A DNA stretch of 36,936 nt, from the NCBI GenBank assembly GCA_945902745.1, contig CAMDNE010000026.1, positions 1-36,936 of the forward strand, given 5' to 3'. The notes beneath the pieces are model-generated. The model saw nothing but the letters and a program-made list of their open reading frames with translations. It made no database searches and had not been told where the DNA came from. Origin of the DNA: Chitinophaga pinensis (GTDB lineage Bacteria; Bacteroidota; Bacteroidia; Flavobacteriales_D; Crocinitomicaceae). Both the position numbers and the translations under genes were made by a program. This document shows positions 9,501 to 18,321 of this stretch, one piece after another (positions within the stretch are counted from its first letter, which is position 1; the number at the start of each line of letters is the position of its first letter).

Positions 9501-9815
9501 TCCATTTCCTCCGGCAACTCCTGTTCCGCAATCTAATTGAGCTGGTGAACCTGGTACAGGACTACACGTTGGTGAAATATCTATTCGAGAAACAAAAGGT
9601 AAGTTTATGGTTGTTAAAGTTGGATGATTCCAAACCTTCATGTTTTCTGATATTGTATTGACTTCTGTCCCTCCACAATCACGGTAAAAAACAAGTGTAA
9701 AAACATAATTTCCACCTTGACATTCCCAGGTTATTTCTCCTCCCATCACATGCGTAGCACGAGAATGAAAACTCATTCCAAGAATAAGGAAAAAAATGAG
9801 GGCAAACTTTAACAT
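6525..9815 (-). CDS. Large T9SS type B (gliding-motility C-terminal domain) surface protein
   Basis: This 1096-residue secreted protein has a signal peptide (MLKFALIFFLILGMSFHSRA). It is followed by THVMGGEITWECQGGNYVFTLVFYRDCGG, a strongly recurrent N-terminal block of Bacteroidota surface proteins. The middle holds repeated fibronectin type III-like modules, for example LSWTPYIGWNAVASYEIFG, ISWNQNAQPDTYGYVIY and LNYLNWNDYIDFDGSILGYNLYRG. The last ~85 residues (IYIPNAFTPEGINPNFKP ... FTIIDRWGQVIF ... GTYIYMVTM ... KRGHVTLLK) form a complete type B sorting domain (CHU_C type). The role is probably structural or adhesive; no enzymatic domain is visible. The gene lies 62 bases downstream of the M16 pair. 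Confidence 0.93.
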   Translation of the reverse strand: MLKFALIFFLILGMSFHSRATHVMGGEITWECQGGNYVFTLVFYRDCGGTEVNTISENMKVWNHPTLTTINLPFVSRIDISPTCSPVPGSPAQLDCGTGVAGGNGIGAIEKITYRSAPIAIPGTPPVGGWAFTYENFSRSGALTNITNPSIYGITIAAKMYAIPGAVAGCIDSSPKFLQEPYLVSCAGTPFQYNMNAVDPDLDSLAVDFGIPYNYLNGGIYNLPANPVPIPFEPGFSYISPTPGVGLNPANIPAAIDPITGELTFTSFSVGNYVVKVRVKSFRHGVLIAEVEREMQLIVMACGAANNPPIINAPFGGGLFETTVNAGTLVNFNLSSTDIELLQDGSPQSNLLTASGPMFGTNFTSNLGCAIAPCATLNATPIISGIQGVSTTFDWQTSCDHLVGADGNALDTIPYNFVFKIQDDFCQVPKVSYATVTIYVVNPGVIQAPAINCIHSDAAGNVTIDWTPVNNPTGTFVEYQIYSIQNGLLATLPIIGANTWTDPLVTAQNDYYIAVVSGCAGNTTRFSDTISNIYLTVSNPLNGTAVLQWNNPLPIPTANMNAYYYIYREYPAGTWTFMDSVPYGLIFTRDTIDICDAFLSYQIVLPNQPCNFTSNTPGDNFQDLTTPDIPIIASVSIDTLTNQLNISWNQNAQPDTYGYVIYVMGLDGVLYELDTVWGLTNTTYSYSPDISIGPMTFSIAAFDSCYTSSIPPTFQSSAKAEVNTTMFLETELLICNNEVVLSWTPYIGWNAVASYEIFGQIVGQPWMSFGTTTSTTFTVTAQGLQDYCFFVKATSDIGNSSFSTRSCITIVAPTEPAFNYLKVATVNDNQVDLRHLIDASGGVTAISFEKMNSAGVFEELAQVPATSNNLSYTDTDVDVNKFSYTYRARVIDSCGRPGSVSNIAKTILLTVQKDDIRMLNYLNWNDYIDFDGSILGYNLYRGIDGVFNGPVYASLTDSQRSFEDDLNNVTFTGKVCYYVEAIEGNNLYNAPEISRSNIICDVFEPLIYIPNAFTPEGINPNFKPILTNFDPADYLFTIIDRWGQVIFQTNSPIEGWSGYISFSGEMAETGTYIYMVTMHDGDGIEIIKRGHVTLLK

Positions 9816-9877
9816 ATTTTCAATAACGAAATATCTGTTTCAATAGTATAAAGACGGTTATTTCTTTTATTAGTTGG

Positions 9878-11134
9878 CTATCCAGCTGAAACAACTGTCA
9901 TATCGTTCCAATTTAAGTATTTAATTGCTAATTCTTGAATACGTTCTGGAGTGATGTTATTCAATGAATCAATAGATGTATTATAGAAATCTAAATCCAA
10001 ACCATACGGCTCAACACTCATGTACAAATCAGTCATAGAATAAGGTCCATCTGCACTTTTTAGTAATTGTCCCATCAAATAATTCTTGACTAAATTCAAC
10101 TCATCATCACCAACAAGTTCGGTCTGTAAACGTGTTATTTCATGTTGAATTTCTAACATCGTTGCATCTTTCACATCTTTACCAACTTCTGTTGCAATGA
10201 TAAAATAACCAACATTGTGAAGCTCTGCTACCATCGTTCCAATTCCGTATGTATAACCTTTGTCTTCTCGGATATTTGACATCAATCTACTGCCAAAATA
10301 ATCTCCAAAAATGGTATTCAGGATCAAGAAATCATTGTAATCTTCGTGGGTTTTATTGAATAACATTCGCCCAACTCTAATAGCGGTTTGAACAGCTCCG
10401 TCCTTTACAAGATGAGAATAGCCTTTCAGATTTTTTATATTTTTCTCAAACTCCGTTGTAGTATTACTCGCCCAAGAACCAATTAAATCAATGATTTCAT
10501 CAATTTCATCTTGTGTTAAATCGCCAACAACAACAACTTTAGTTAATCCATTTAAATAATTTTTCTTAAAAAAATGCTTTAAAGAATCGGTTGAAATTGT
10601 ATCAAAATCACTTTCATTGGTTACTCTTCCATAAATAGATTCTGAAAATAAACGTTGTTGAAAAGCTCGTTGAGCGAGGAAACTAACCTTTTCCATACTC
10701 GTTTTGAATTTCTGACGACGGTCATTCACCAATTCTTCTACTTCATGTTGATGAAAAACGAGATTTTGAATAGCATTTGTCATCACTTTAAGAATGGGTA
10801 AAACATTTTCTCTGAGAGAATACATTGTAACTACCGCATTTTCATTTGAAACACCAGATTCAAAAAAACCGCCTAATTCATCAATTTCATTATTGATTTG
10901 CGTAGATGTTTTTTCATCCGTACCCGAAAGCAACATGCCGTTTACAAAAGATGCAATTCCAGTATCACCGTTTATTGTTCCAGCATCAAAGTATAAGTCC
11001 AAACGAGCAGTTTCATTTGGAACTTCTTTCATGAAAAACAGTTTCACGTCTTTTGAAATATCAAAAATCTGTGGTTTGACAAAATCAATTTTATCAATTT
11101 GCTTTACTTCTGGACTTATGGTTCTATTCAGCAT
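9878..11134 (-). CDS. M16 peptidase homologue lacking the zinc motif (partner subunit)
   Basis: This 418-residue protein has the M16 fold but no HxxEH: the corresponding region reads GIASFVNGMLLSGT. It keeps the C-terminal Arg/Tyr substrate-binding block (NIREDKGYTYGIGTMV), the signature of the non-catalytic subunit in heterodimeric M16B peptidases. No signal peptide is seen, so it is probably cytoplasmic, although related Bacteroidota proteins may be exported. Its start overlaps the end of the catalytic subunit gene by 11 bases, consistent with translational coupling and a 1:1 complex. By family knowledge the pair would degrade peptides inside a closing chamber, with this chain supplying Arg and Tyr. 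Confidence 0.92.
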   Translation of the reverse strand: MLNRTISPEVKQIDKIDFVKPQIFDISKDVKLFFMKEVPNETARLDLYFDAGTINGDTGIASFVNGMLLSGTDEKTSTQINNEIDELGGFFESGVSNENAVVTMYSLRENVLPILKVMTNAIQNLVFHQHEVEELVNDRRQKFKTSMEKVSFLAQRAFQQRLFSESIYGRVTNESDFDTISTDSLKHFFKKNYLNGLTKVVVVGDLTQDEIDEIIDLIGSWASNTTTEFEKNIKNLKGYSHLVKDGAVQTAIRVGRMLFNKTHEDYNDFLILNTIFGDYFGSRLMSNIREDKGYTYGIGTMVAELHNVGYFIIATEVGKDVKDATMLEIQHEITRLQTELVGDDELNLVKNYLMGQLLKSADGPYSMTDLYMSVEPYGLDLDFYNTSIDSLNNITPERIQELAIKYLNWNDMTVVSAG

Positions 11135-12371
11135 TTTGTGTCGCTTTTACTTTCAATATGGAACAATTCGTTGGTTTTAAAATGTGAATTGCAGTTTCTT
11201 GTATATGACTTGGTTTGATTGCTTTGTATATTTCATGTTCTTCATTGATTCCATTGGCATCTCCTAATAATTCAAACTGACATAAGTTCATCGCACGGTT
11301 CAATAAACCTTGATCCTGAAATTCTTTTGATGTATGCATTTTAATCATCAAGCGCGCTAATTCTTTATCAGAAATTGGATGTTCCTCTAATTTTTTTAAT
11401 TCTTTCCAAAGTGCTTTATCAAAAGTTTCAAAAGAAACACCGTCGTTCAGTTTTCCTGAGATCACTAGCAATCCATTATCCAAAGAACCTGTAATATATG
11501 CTCCGATTTCAGAAGCTAATTTTTGCTCTTTCTTAAGTGAAATATACAAACGAGATGACTTATCGCGCCCCAAAGCATCGGATAAAACATCGGCCATGTA
11601 GTACATTTCATTTCTGCGTTCTGACATTTTGAACGCATAGTAAAACGCATCTGTAGGAACGTTTCGTTCAATTATTTCTTCACGCAATTCTTCCTGTTCA
11701 GGCTCTGCAGGAAGGATTCGAGCAGGTTTAATTCCACCAGGAATATCACCATACCATTTAGTCACAATTGTTTTAATATTCTCGAATTCAAAATTCCCTG
11801 CGATACACAAAATTGCATTTGCTGGGTTGTAATGTTTGTGAAAAAATGCTTTCACATCTTCCATTTTGGCATCTTCAATGTGCTTGATTACCTTTCCAAT
11901 TGTAGCCCATTTGTATGGGTGAACATGGTAAGCAAGTGGTCGAAGTTTCAACCAAACATCTCCATAAGGTTGATTTAGGTAACGTTGTTTAAATTCTTCA
12001 ATTACTACATTTCTTTGAACTTCCAAACTTTTTGTGGTGAAGCCTAGAGACAACATCCTATCACTTTCAAGCCATAAAGCTGTTTCTAAATTTTTGGCAG
12101 GAAGAATATTGTAATAGTTAGTAATATCGTTTGATGTAAACGCATTGCTTTCGCCTCCCGCCATTTGAAGGGGAGCATCAAAATCAGGGATATTGACAGA
12201 ACCACCGAACATTAAATGTTCAAAAAGATGTGCAAATCCCGTTTTTTCTTCTGATTCATCTCGCGCTCCAACATCGTATAAAGTATTTACAACAGCGAGT
12301 GGAGTAGTTACATCCTTGTGAAAAAGGACGGTCAAGCCATTGTCTAATTTGAATCGTTCAAAGTGAATCAT
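11124..12371 (-). CDS. M16 zinc metallopeptidase, catalytic subunit
   Basis: This 415-residue protein has the inverted zinc motif HLFEH at residues 48-52 (TGFAHLFEHLMFGGS) and a downstream Glu at 125/126 (NVVIEEFKQR), the expected third ligand spacing. GGESNAFTSNDITNYY is the conserved follow-up block. Its own C-terminal half lacks the full R-x-GYTYG element, fitting a catalytic chain that depends on the neighbouring non-catalytic chain. The gene starts inside the stop of the nitronate monooxygenase gene (TAATG, one-base overlap) and ends 11 bases inside its partner. All three are therefore likely translated from one mRNA. Confidence 0.95.
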   Translation of the reverse strand: MIHFERFKLDNGLTVLFHKDVTTPLAVVNTLYDVGARDESEEKTGFAHLFEHLMFGGSVNIPDFDAPLQMAGGESNAFTSNDITNYYNILPAKNLETALWLESDRMLSLGFTTKSLEVQRNVVIEEFKQRYLNQPYGDVWLKLRPLAYHVHPYKWATIGKVIKHIEDAKMEDVKAFFHKHYNPANAILCIAGNFEFENIKTIVTKWYGDIPGGIKPARILPAEPEQEELREEIIERNVPTDAFYYAFKMSERRNEMYYMADVLSDALGRDKSSRLYISLKKEQKLASEIGAYITGSLDNGLLVISGKLNDGVSFETFDKALWKELKKLEEHPISDKELARLMIKMHTSKEFQDQGLLNRAMNLCQFELLGDANGINEEHEIYKAIKPSHIQETAIHILKPTNCSILKVKATQNAE

Positions 12372-13324
12372 TAGAAAGTATATTTTTCAGTTTTTTGTTC
12401 ATTTAATGCTTTTCTGTAGGAAGTGATAATTTCATCAACAATTGCTTTAGCAGGAATTATTTCATCAATCAAACCGGCGATTTGACCAATTTCCAATTCC
12501 CCTTCAACAATGTCTCCTTCAAACATTCCTTTTTTTGCTCGACCACGACCGAGTAATGTTTTTAATTCTTCAGCATTTGCCCCTTCAGCATACGCTTTTT
12601 CAACTTGAGAATAAAAGTGATTTTTCATCAAACGAACAGGTGTAAGTTCCTTAAATGTTAATTGAGTATCACCTTCTTTGGAGTTGATCACTTCTTTTTT
12701 AAAGTTTTCATGTGCACTTGATTCTGTTGCAGTCACAAATCGACTTCCAATTTGAACTCCGTCAGCTCCTAGAATCATTGCAGCGAGCATTCCTTCGCCC
12801 GTTCCAATTCCACCAGCCGCAATTAATGGAATCGTAATTTCTTTTGCAACCATTGGAATTAAACACATCGTTGTCGTTTCATCTCTTCCATTATGACCGC
12901 CCGCTTCAAATCCTTCAGCAACGATTGCATCAACGCCAGCTTCTTGAGCTTTCAAAGCAAATTTCACACTTGAAACGACATGCACCACGATTATTCCATG
13001 TGATTTCAATAAAGCCGTCCATGTTTTTGGATTGCCAGCAGATGTAAAAACAATTGGAACTTTATGTTTGATAATTGTTTCAATATGCTTTTCAATATCG
13101 GGATAAAGCATTGGTAAATTAACCCCAAAAGGTTTGTTTGTTGCAGCTTTACATTTTAAAATATGTTCTTCAAAAACAGCAGGATACATGGATCCAGAAC
13201 CAATTATTCCAAGTCCACCGGCATTTGAAACAGCTGAAGCTAACTCCCAACCCGAACACCAAATCATTCCTGCTTGAATAAGGGGGTATTCAATATTAAA
13301 AAGTGTTGTAATACGATTTTTCAT
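12371..13324 (-). CDS. Nitronate monooxygenase / FMN-dependent NPD-family oxidoreductase
   Basis: This 317-residue TIM-barrel flavoprotein belongs to the 2-nitropropane dioxygenase family. It starts with the typical N-terminus (TTLFNIEYPLIQAGMIWCSG), has SNAGGLGIIGSG, the central EAGGHNG motif near residues 140-146, and the FMN-phosphate loop AAGGIGTGEGM followed by GADGVQIGSRF. Family members oxidise nitronates, or act as FabK-type enoyl-ACP reductases. The sequence alone does not separate these, although the His in the AGGHNG motif fits either. It is the first gene of a tight unit with the M16 pair. A second family member is encoded at 31286-32260. Confidence 0.87.
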   Translation of the reverse strand: MKNRITTLFNIEYPLIQAGMIWCSGWELASAVSNAGGLGIIGSGSMYPAVFEEHILKCKAATNKPFGVNLPMLYPDIEKHIETIIKHKVPIVFTSAGNPKTWTALLKSHGIIVVHVVSSVKFALKAQEAGVDAIVAEGFEAGGHNGRDETTTMCLIPMVAKEITIPLIAAGGIGTGEGMLAAMILGADGVQIGSRFVTATESSAHENFKKEVINSKEGDTQLTFKELTPVRLMKNHFYSQVEKAYAEGANAEELKTLLGRGRAKKGMFEGDIVEGELEIGQIAGLIDEIIPAKAIVDEIITSYRKALNEQKTEKYTF

Positions 13325-13527
13325 GCACTTAATTCATTTTGAATAGTGAGAAAGAACAAAGAAAAACACGATAATTCTCACCGTTACGAAATTAAGATTT
13401 TTGATGGACTATCCTTGTTTATATTTGTATATTTTTCTTCATTTTTCTTGAAAAAAGAAACCATTTTTAGTTTTTTATCGTCTTTGATTTAAATTTCACT
13501 AATTTAGTTCATAAACTCTATAATTGA

Positions 13528-16500
13528 ATGCTATTTAGAATTGTCATATTTTTTCTGCTACTTTTTGCTTTCAATTCAGTAAAAGCGCAAGAAATTGCGC
13601 ACGAACATTCAATACATCATGCTTTTATTGAAAATAAGGGACAATGGGAAAGTGCAATCTTGTTTAAAGCAAAATTTTCGGGTGGAAACTTGTGGGTGCA
13701 GCAAAATAAATTTGTATTTCACCTGCAAGATTTTTCTAGATTACATGAAATACATAACAATCCTATAGATAATAAAGTAGAAGCAATTGTCAAACAAGCA
13801 GCTGTTCACTTAAACTTCAATGGCTCCAATGAAGTCACTCAAATTGAGAAAATCAATCCAACAAAAAGTTATTACAATTATTTTATAGGGAATGATAAAT
13901 CTCGTTGGACATCAAATGTTTATGGCTATTCAGAAGCGATCATGAAAGAGTTTTACACTGGAATTGATTTAAAATTAATCGAGGATAGAGAACAATTGAA
14001 ATACGAGTTTCACGTTCAACCCAATATAGATCCAACAGTTATTAATTTTAGTTATTTCGGTCAAGAAAAAGTGAAAATTGATAGCAAAGGAAATCTAATT
14101 ATTGAAACCAAATTGGGAAATATTATAGAACAAAAACCCTATGCATATCAAGTTGTAAATGGCAAAATAATAGACGTTAATTGTGTATTTGAAATAAATG
14201 AAGGTGACGTTACTTTTAAATTAGGGACGTATAATAAAAATGCAATTTTGGTTATTGATCCAATATTAGTTTTTGCTACCTATTCGGGTTCAATCACCGA
14301 TAATTTTGGAATGACTGCAACATATGGATATGATGGAACAGCCTATTCTGCTGGAACTGTTTTTGGGAACGCCTATCCAACACCTGACAATAATGCATAT
14401 GATGTGAATTCAAATTTCACTGTTCCAACAAATGCAACGTATGGAATAACTGACGTTTATATTTCTCGTTATTCTTCAGATGGAACGAATATGATTTGGA
14501 CAACATTTCTAGGAGGAGGAGATGGTACACAAGGTTCTGAAACTGCACATAGTTTAATTTGTGACAGATTGAATAATTTGTACATGTACGGGGCAACGTC
14601 AAGTACAGATTTTCCAATAGTTGGTGGATATCAAACTACTCACGGAGGAGGTTCTGCGACTTCAAATTTTTATTGGAATGGTGTTTATTTTACCAATCAA
14701 GGTACTGATATTTATGTTGCAAAAATAAGTGCCAATGGTCAAAATTTAATGGCATCAACTTATATGGGAGGTTCTTTGAACGATGGCGTAAATACAAAAG
14801 TGACATCAGGAATCTATAGCTCTGTAGCAGATTATGATTCTTTAACATCGAATTATGGGGATCAGTTTAGAGGCGAAATAATGATTGATTCTGTCGGTAA
14901 TTGCATGGTAGCATCTTGCACGAGATCTACTAATTTCCCTACACAAAATGCCTTTCAGCCAACTAATGCGGGTCAACAGGATGGTGTTATTTTTAAATTG
15001 TCTTCTAATTTATCAACACTTCAGTGGTCCAGTTATTATGGAGGTTCCAATAATGATGCTTGTTATTCAGTAAAAATTGATTCGAGTTTTAATGTGCTTT
15101 TTTCCGGAGGAACTAGTTCTAATAATTTGACGAACACCTCCTCTGGATGGCAGCCGACTTACAATGGTGGAAAAACCGATGGTTTTGTAGTTAAATTATT
15201 GCCCACAGGCACAGCGATTACGGCTGCTTCCTATATTGGCACACCAAATTACGACCAAGCGTTTTTTGTTGAAATTGACAGAAACGACAATGTATTTTTA
15301 TTAGGTCAATCTGCTGGAGGTGCGTTTCCTGTTTTCAATTCAGGCTTTGTAAATCCAAATAGTAGTCAATTTGTTATAAAATTAAATCCAACTTTAAATA
15401 CTAATTTAAATTCAACAGTTTTTGGGAATGGTCTGCCAACGACTAATATTTCGCCTTCAGCTTTTCTAGTTGATATTTGCGGAAATATGTATATATCTGG
15501 ATGGGGTGCAAATATATTACAGGGTACACCATTGTCTGGAATGCCTATTTCGGCGAATGCTTTTCAAGCAACAGCGCCTAATGGATTCGATTTTTATTTA
15601 CTCGTAATTGAAAGAGGTTTTACCGGCTTGCTTTATGGTTCCTATTTAGGTGGAAGTTCAGCCAACGAACATGTGGATGGGGGAACATCTCGTTTTGATA
15701 AAAATGGGGTAGTTTACCAATCTGTTTGTGGTGGATGTGGCGGTTATTCTGATTTCCCAACAACGCCAGGTGCTTGGTCGAATACAAACCTTAGTAGTAA
15801 TTGCAATAACATTGTTTTCAAATTTGATTTTCAATTAATCCCAAATGCTGAGTTTACAGCTGATCAAACGTTAGGTTGTGCGACATTTAATGTTGTTCTG
15901 GATAATTTTTCTACAACATCTGATTCTTACTTGTGGGATTTCGGAAATGGTGATACGTCATCTGTGATCTTCAATCCTTCAATTACTTTTGATACACCTG
16001 GGGTATATGATATCTATTTGTACGTTACTGATAGCGTTTGTTTGCTCACGGATACTGCAATGATCACAATCACTGTAACTGATTCTATTCAATTAAGTGT
16101 CACAAATACAATTCAATTGTGTTCGCCTGTTGAAATTAATTTGTTGGCCAATAGTAATGGAACGGCTGATTATTTTATTTGGTCGTCATCCTTGGCTTTT
16201 CTTGACACCTTGAATGTTGATATAACAGATTCAGTTTTGACAATTATCCCTCCTGGAACAACAACTTATTATGTGATGGCTGGAAATAGCGGATGTTCAC
16301 ATATTGATAGTGTTCAGGTAGAATTCACAAGTTCCTCACTTGTTTTAAATGCCAATGATTCAATTTGTTCTGGTGAAACTACAATTATAACAGCTACCAA
16401 TCTCAACCCTTTAATAACATTCACCTATGCTTGGAGTCCAGTATCAATAATTGTTGTTCCAACAACTTCAAATGCCGTTCAAGTTCAGCCTTTAACTTCT

Positions 16501-17100
16501 CAATATGTTTATGTTACGGCCTCGGCTTCCAACGGATGTATTATTATGGACTCAATTTGGATTGCGGTGAGTTCTATTTCATCGAGTTCCGTAATTGCAT
16601 CGGCATCTGAAATTTTGATTCCTGAAGGAGGTACAACAACATTAATTGGCCAACCAAATGGGTTGAGTTACCAATGGACGCCATCTGCAGGTGTTACAAA
16701 TCCGAATATGCAATCAACAAGTGCTACTGTTGAACAAACGACGATTTATACCTTAACAGTTAGTGATGGGATTTGCGAAAAATCGGATACCGTAAAGGTT
16801 AAAACGTTCAGTTTCATTTGTGGGGAGCCATTCATTTATGTACCAAATGCATTTTCTCCAAACGGTGACAAAGAAAATGATGTTTTGTATGTTCGTGGGC
16901 AGTTAATAGAAGGAATGGTTTTTAGAATTTTTGATCGATGGGGAGAAATGGTTTTTGAATCTTTCGATAGACTCATTGGTTGGGATGGCACATTTAGAGG
17001 GAAAGCACTTGATCCAGATGTTTATGATTATTATTTAAAAGCAACATGTATTGATGGAGAGGAATCCATTATCAAAGGGAATATTTCCTTGTTAAAGTAA
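13528..17100 (+). CDS. T9SS type B surface protein with SBBP-like repeats and PKD domain
   Basis: This 1190-residue protein has a signal peptide (MLFRIVIFFLLLFAFNSVKAQ). Residues ~30-250 form the N-terminal ENKGQW / FYTGIDLKL domain that precedes beta-propeller repeats in Bacteroidota and myxobacterial proteins. From about 260 to 770 come repeated units with W-TTFLGG, ASTYMGG, WSSYYGG and GSYLGG turns, the SBBP-type beta-propeller pattern. A PKD domain follows at about 773-852 (SYLWDFGNGDTSS ... TPGVYDIYLYVTD), then an Ig-like region. Residues ~1098-1190 (IYVPNAFSPNGDKENDV ... FRIFDRWGEMVFE ... IIKGNISLLK) are a full type B sorting domain. It is probably a large extracellular structural or adhesive protein. 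It is transcribed away from the nitronate monooxygenase gene. Confidence 0.93.
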   Translation: MLFRIVIFFLLLFAFNSVKAQEIAHEHSIHHAFIENKGQWESAILFKAKFSGGNLWVQQNKFVFHLQDFSRLHEIHNNPIDNKVEAIVKQAAVHLNFNGSNEVTQIEKINPTKSYYNYFIGNDKSRWTSNVYGYSEAIMKEFYTGIDLKLIEDREQLKYEFHVQPNIDPTVINFSYFGQEKVKIDSKGNLIIETKLGNIIEQKPYAYQVVNGKIIDVNCVFEINEGDVTFKLGTYNKNAILVIDPILVFATYSGSITDNFGMTATYGYDGTAYSAGTVFGNAYPTPDNNAYDVNSNFTVPTNATYGITDVYISRYSSDGTNMIWTTFLGGGDGTQGSETAHSLICDRLNNLYMYGATSSTDFPIVGGYQTTHGGGSATSNFYWNGVYFTNQGTDIYVAKISANGQNLMASTYMGGSLNDGVNTKVTSGIYSSVADYDSLTSNYGDQFRGEIMIDSVGNCMVASCTRSTNFPTQNAFQPTNAGQQDGVIFKLSSNLSTLQWSSYYGGSNNDACYSVKIDSSFNVLFSGGTSSNNLTNTSSGWQPTYNGGKTDGFVVKLLPTGTAITAASYIGTPNYDQAFFVEIDRNDNVFLLGQSAGGAFPVFNSGFVNPNSSQFVIKLNPTLNTNLNSTVFGNGLPTTNISPSAFLVDICGNMYISGWGANILQGTPLSGMPISANAFQATAPNGFDFYLLVIERGFTGLLYGSYLGGSSANEHVDGGTSRFDKNGVVYQSVCGGCGGYSDFPTTPGAWSNTNLSSNCNNIVFKFDFQLIPNAEFTADQTLGCATFNVVLDNFSTTSDSYLWDFGNGDTSSVIFNPSITFDTPGVYDIYLYVTDSVCLLTDTAMITITVTDSIQLSVTNTIQLCSPVEINLLANSNGTADYFIWSSSLAFLDTLNVDITDSVLTIIPPGTTTYYVMAGNSGCSHIDSVQVEFTSSSLVLNANDSICSGETTIITATNLNPLITFTYAWSPVSIIVVPTTSNAVQVQPLTSQYVYVTASASNGCIIMDSIWIAVSSISSSSVIASASEILIPEGGTTTLIGQPNGLSYQWTPSAGVTNPNMQSTSATVEQTTIYTLTVSDGICEKSDTVKVKTFSFICGEPFIYVPNAFSPNGDKENDVLYVRGQLIEGMVFRIFDRWGEMVFESFDRLIGWDGTFRGKALDPDVYDYYLKATCIDGEESIIKGNISLLK

Positions 17101-17118
17101 AGCAAAATGTTACATTTG
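17089..17118 (+). promoter_or_regulatory. Bacteroidota-type promoter for the M42 peptidase gene
   Basis: TTG at 17089-17091 and TACATTTG at 17111-17118 are separated by exactly 19 bases, matching the Bacteroidota TTG-n19-TAnnTTTG layout. The -33 part lies inside the last codons of the preceding surface-protein gene, and the ATG of the peptidase is 22 bases downstream. Confidence 0.65.
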
Positions 17119-17140
17119 TGTAGAGACAAAACATACACAG

Positions 17141-18220
17141 ATGAAAAAAATAATCACCCCGAAATCAGAAAAATTTCTTGAAAAATATTTGAATAACCCA
17201 AGTCCAACAGGTTTTGAATCTGAAGGTCAAAAATTGTGGTTAGAATATATTAAACCATACATTGACGAGTATTTTACGGATAATTATGGTTCTGTTGTTG
17301 GAGTCATCAATCCGAAAGCGGAATACAAAGTTGTAATTGAAGCACATGCCGATGAAATTTCTTGGTTTGTTCATTATATCACCAAAGACGGTTTTATTTA
17401 TCTCAGAAGAAATGGTGGTTCAGATCACATGATTGCACCTTCAAAAAGAGTAAATATTCATACTGATAAAGGAATTGTTAAAGCAATTTTTGGTTGGCCA
17501 GCTATTCACATGCGTCAACAAAAAGAAGAAACGCCTAGTTTAAAAAATATCTTTTTGGATTGCGGTTGTGATACGAAAGAGGAAGTAGAGAAAATGGGAA
17601 TTCATGTTGGCTGTGTAGCAACATTTGAGGATGAATTTATGATTTTGAATAAAAACCGATATGTTGGTCGTGCATTGGATAATCGAATGGGTGGCTTTAT
17701 GATTGCTGAGGTTACACGTTTAATGGAAGAAAATGACATCAAATTACCATTTGGGCTTTATATCGTTAATTCTGTTCAAGAAGAAGTTGGATTGCGCGGT
17801 GCCGAAATGATTGCTCAACGGATCAAACCAGATGTTGCAATTGTAACTGATGTTTGTCATGATACACATACTCCAATGGTGGATAAAATAGAAAATGGAG
17901 ATTTGAAATCGGGAGATGGACCAGTTTTAACTTACGGTCCGGCAGTTCAAAACAACTTGTTAAAACAAATAATTGCAACAGCAGAAAAGAATAAAATTCC
18001 GTTTCAACGAGCCGCTGCTTCTAGAGCTACAGGAACAGATACAGATGCTTTTGCTTATTCGAATGAAGGCGTTACAAGTGCATTGATTTCTCTGCCATTG
18101 AGATACATGCATACAACCGTTGAAACAGTGCGTAAAGAAGATGTGGAAAATACTATTAGGTTGATTTTAGAAACGATAAAAGGAATTAATAATGGACAAG
18201 ATTTTAGGTATTTCAAATAG
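17141..18220 (+). CDS. M42-family aminopeptidase (glutamyl aminopeptidase / tetrahedral type)
   Basis: This 359-residue cytoplasmic metallopeptidase has all expected zinc ligands and catalytic residues visible: His69 and Asp71 (EAHADEISW), Asp180 (RALDNRMGG), the Glu214-Glu215 pair (VQEEVGLRGA), Asp237 (AIVTDVCHD) and His324 (LRYMHTTVE). By family knowledge M42 enzymes form large tetrahedral dodecamers and trim peptides from the N-terminus. Some relatives are annotated as endoglucanases, but that activity is doubtful. The start ATG has a well-spaced promoter ending 22 bases upstream, so it is probably transcribed on its own as well as by read-through from the surface-protein gene. Confidence 0.94.
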   Translation: MKKIITPKSEKFLEKYLNNPSPTGFESEGQKLWLEYIKPYIDEYFTDNYGSVVGVINPKAEYKVVIEAHADEISWFVHYITKDGFIYLRRNGGSDHMIAPSKRVNIHTDKGIVKAIFGWPAIHMRQQKEETPSLKNIFLDCGCDTKEEVEKMGIHVGCVATFEDEFMILNKNRYVGRALDNRMGGFMIAEVTRLMEENDIKLPFGLYIVNSVQEEVGLRGAEMIAQRIKPDVAIVTDVCHDTHTPMVDKIENGDLKSGDGPVLTYGPAVQNNLLKQIIATAEKNKIPFQRAAASRATGTDTDAFAYSNEGVTSALISLPLRYMHTTVETVRKEDVENTIRLILETIKGINNGQDFRYFK

Positions 18221-18321
18221 TTTGTATTTCAAGCATGACTTGATTATTATTAGTTTTTTCTTTTTCTTTTCATCAAGATTGAGTAAGTTTAATTCTAAAA
18301 TTTATATAATTTACTAAACAG

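Noticed and set aside
10794-11180. 128-residue plus-strand ORF opposite the M16 pair
   Set aside because: It is fully antisense to two overlapping genes with clear M16 motifs, and its sequence has no recognisable features.
13346-13381. Inverted repeat GTGAGAA/TTCTCAC upstream of the nitronate monooxygenase gene, considered as an operator
   Set aside because: The arms are only 7 bases with a 22-base gap, there is no regulator gene nearby, and such pairs are expected by chance in this A/T-rich DNA.
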